This document shows positions 62,341 to 64,000 of a stretch of DNA of 64,000 nt, one piece after another. The position numbers were made by a program, and so were the translations under genes. Numbering within the stretch: the first letter of the stretch is position 1; each line of letters opens with the position of its first letter. Origin of the DNA: Chitinophagales bacterium. GTDB taxonomy: Bacteria > Bacteroidota > Bacteroidia > Chitinophagales > LD1. The notes under the pieces are model-generated. The model ran no database searches. It was not told the DNA's origin and saw only the letters and a list, made by a program, of their open reading frames with translations. The stretch lies in contig JAHCHW010000002.1 in NCBI GenBank assembly GCA_026129525.1, forward strand, positions 450,764 through 514,763. Direction: 5' to 3'.

Positions 62341-62790
62341 ATGAAACTCTTAATCATAACCCTTTTGAGCATCAACTCAATTGCCCTTTTCGCCCAAAAA
62401 GTGCAAATGAAAAATGGTGTTATCACGGTTAACAAGCAGCCTTTTCTCCAATATGATTGTAAGCATATTCATATACAGCCCTGTGTTTTCTCCTCGCCCG
62501 TTTCGGGCATCAAGCATTTTTCCACCATGCCTTACCCTTATACTGAAAAAGTAAGAGTTCACAAGGGCGGTAATACGTGGGTAGAGGAACCAAGAACCGC
62601 CTATTATTTTCATGTGAAGTGGATTGATGGTAATCAATCGTTTTATACCCGCCAACAAATGAATTGGTTTATCAAAGCCCTATTTAATGCGAAAGTTATA
62701 GATGATTCAGGAACGGTTGATTCCCAAAAACTTGATGAGTTTATCAAGATACATGGTGAAGACAAACCCATCATCATAAATATTAATTAA
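62341..62790 (+). CDS. Secreted hypothetical protein
   Basis: The frame is open from 62311 and overlaps the lipoprotein by four bases, but ATG 62341 starts a clear signal peptide (MKLLIITLLSINSIALFAQ), giving 149 residues. The mature protein has KHIHIQPCVFSSPVSG and a C-terminal FIKIHGEDKPIIININ. No family recognised. Confidence 0.7.
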   Translation: MKLLIITLLSINSIALFAQKVQMKNGVITVNKQPFLQYDCKHIHIQPCVFSSPVSGIKHFSTMPYPYTEKVRVHKGGNTWVEEPRTAYYFHVKWIDGNQSFYTRQQMNWFIKALFNAKVIDDSGTVDSQKLDEFIKIHGEDKPIIININ

Positions 62791-62810
62791 CACACGTAAT
62801 AACAAACATC

Positions 62811-62978
62811 ATGGCAACACGAATAGCATCAGGCAGCAAATTTCAATTTCTAAGAGTTTTGGGCAGAGCGTTACGCCCGTTGGCTGTAAGAATAGCTAAT
62901 ACAGGAATCATGAGTGAAACACGTCAAATGAAAGTAAGCAGGATGAAACGCCAACCTGTGAGAGGAGGAGGAAGATAA
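62811..62978 (+). CDS. Small basic protein (55 residues)
   Basis: A short frame starting MATRIASGSKFQFLRVLG and ending MKRQPVRGGGR. It contains about 14 Arg/Lys and one acidic residue. Its stop is one base before the start codon of the peptidase gene, which supports co-translation. No recognised family; it may bind nucleic acid or act with the lytic peptidase. Confidence 0.55.
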   Translation: MATRIASGSKFQFLRVLGRALRPLAVRIANTGIMSETRQMKVSRMKRQPVRGGGR

Positions 62979-62979
62979 A

Positions 62980-63726
62980 ATGACCGTATTAAAAAAAGGA
63001 AGTAAAGGAAAAGCAGTTGAAGAACTTCAAAAGAAGCTGCAACTGCTCGGCTATAACATAGAAGTTGATGGCGACTTCGGCTCTCGCACTGAAAGAACGG
63101 TGCTTGATTTTCAACGCTCCGGTTTTGATGCAGACGGCAATCCGCTTATTGCCGATGGCAAAGCAGGTCGGAAAACTATTGAAAGCATTGACAAGAAGCT
63201 GAACGAGATGCAGCCCGTGCCAAGGCAGTCAATTAAGAGAGATAAAATCACGATGGAACGAATTGAGTTGTTGCATCCATCCCTAAGAGCCGAAACAAAA
63301 GCTATTTATGATGAATTACTTCAGAGAAAAATTTCCGTGCGGTTTTACAGCACGCTACGCACATTCAAAGAGCAGGATGAATTGTATGCACAAGGTCGCA
63401 CCAAGCCGGGCAACATCGTTACCAATGCACGGGCGGGTCAGTCGTTTCACAACTATGGGTTGGCGTTAGACTTTTGCCTATTGTTAGATGGCGGCAAAGT
63501 CGCAAGTTGGAACAGGAAATTAGATGTCAATCTTAATAATATTCCTGAATGGGATGAAATCGTATGGGTATTCAAACATTACGGTTGGGAATGGGGTGGC
63601 GATTGGGCTTCATTTAAAGATTATCCTCATGTCCAGAAAACATTCGGATATACCACTGCACAGCTTCTTAATTTGCACAATAGCGGCAAAGTAAAGAATG
63701 GGTTCGTTGTAATAGACGTATCCTGA
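62980..63726 (+). CDS. Peptidoglycan-binding M15 (VanY/endolysin-like) peptidase
   Basis: A 248-residue protein. Residues 1-70 are a peptidoglycan-binding domain (GSKGKAVEELQKKLQLLGYN, then DGDFGSRTERTVLDFQ). The second domain carries the M15 zinc-peptidase pattern: SFHNYGLALDFCL (His and Asp ligands, about 150-162) and PHVQKTFGY (third His, about 209). M15 enzymes cleave D-Ala-D-Ala or L-Ala-D-Glu bonds; this arrangement is common in phage endolysins. No signal peptide is seen, which fits a lysis or injection-type enzyme. Confidence 0.88.
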   Translation: MTVLKKGSKGKAVEELQKKLQLLGYNIEVDGDFGSRTERTVLDFQRSGFDADGNPLIADGKAGRKTIESIDKKLNEMQPVPRQSIKRDKITMERIELLHPSLRAETKAIYDELLQRKISVRFYSTLRTFKEQDELYAQGRTKPGNIVTNARAGQSFHNYGLALDFCLLLDGGKVASWNRKLDVNLNNIPEWDEIVWVFKHYGWEWGGDWASFKDYPHVQKTFGYTTAQLLNLHNSGKVKNGFVVIDVS

Positions 63727-64000
63727 AATGATGTAACACATATTTTGAGTTAGAGGGTCGGGAGCGTGGGCAGATTTTGCTCTTTTGACTTTGCCTCTGT
63801 TAGCTTTGTGCGTTTGCAGGCAAAGGCAAATGTGCAAAATGGCGCGTAAGCCCTAAAAACTTCATTTTTTTTGCGCGTTGGCTAAAAAATAAAAAATATT
63901 AAGCGTGGACTTGTGTGTCGGCAAAGTCCTGCATGCAAGTTGCTTCAAATGTCAGTCCGGTCAATAGTCAATGTCCGTTCGGTAAAAGCGGAAATGTTGT
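63727..64000. other. Terminal region without an identified gene
   Basis: No convincing frame. The sequence is mixed A/T-rich with a few short GC-rich stretches; I see no clear hairpin or repeat. A gene may begin or end beyond the window edge. Confidence 0.4.

Noticed and set aside
62980..63726. Evidence of an intact prophage
   Set aside because: The peptidase resembles endolysins, but no capsid, tail, terminase or integrase genes are present.

Overview
The window is from a member of the Bacteroidota (Bacteroidetes). Several independent signs agree: a GldH gliding-motility lipoprotein next to a PSP1/RicT protein, type IX secretion (T9SS) C-terminal sorting domains, a -7 element of the TAnnTTTG type in front of the tRNA, and a long NusB. 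No genus can be named from the sequence alone.

Layout. Bases 1-19,090 look like ordinary chromosome: a GH3-family protein cut by the window edge, a CNT nucleoside transporter, a sterol-desaturase-like membrane enzyme, acyl-CoA dehydrogenase, NusB, leucine-type dehydrogenase, glutathione peroxidase, DNA polymerase III delta', a dihaem cytochrome, RicT-gldH, a flippase, Der and Era, ending in an initiator tRNA-fMet with its own promoter and terminator. Directly after the tRNA the character changes and about 32 kb of accessory, apparently defence-related DNA follows. It holds (i) a divergent DnaB helicase abutting a retron (msr/msd RNA plus reverse transcriptase); (ii) a DUF6569-like protein and a three-gene cassette with a secreted HExxH protein and an AbiC-like membrane protein; (iii) a type III CRISPR-Cas locus, best matched to III-D. 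Its effector genes encode a GGDD Cas10 without an HD domain, three large RAMP proteins with domain fusions, and Csx19. Its accessory genes encode a CARF-HEPN nuclease, a Csx3-like ring nuclease and an unknown two-helix membrane protein, followed by Cas6, an RT-Cas1 fusion and Cas2. A structured leader and a 33-repeat array follow; (iv) a divergent pair of operons that I do not recognise: on the minus strand an APH-like kinase and a response-regulator/HerA-TraD ATPase fusion, on the plus strand six mostly membrane-anchored proteins including DUF4407, a DA1-like zinc-ribbon metalloprotease and a transglutaminase-like cysteine protease.

From about 51.8 kb to the end lies a decayed and repeat-rich region: T9SS surface-protein paralogues and fragments, an IS3-family element and a remnant of a relative, GC-rich palindromic mini-repeats, two polymorphic-toxin remnants arranged back to back (PoNe/PoNi and a YwqJ-like deaminase with a YwqK-like partner), lipoproteins, and an M15 peptidase with a peptidoglycan-binding domain. 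Three frameshifts here all fall in homopolymers or G/C runs and all would be repaired by one extra base, which is compatible with either slipped-strand phase variation or homopolymer under-calling in the assembly.

How the parts work together: the CRISPR locus appears complete for RNA-derived spacer acquisition (RT-Cas1/Cas2), crRNA processing (Cas6), RNA targeting (Cas7-type RAMPs), cyclic oligoadenylate signalling (Cas10 GGDD), an effector RNase (CARF-HEPN) and signal removal (Csx3). The divergent kinase/ATPase and protease operons beside it are the strongest candidate for an undescribed system.
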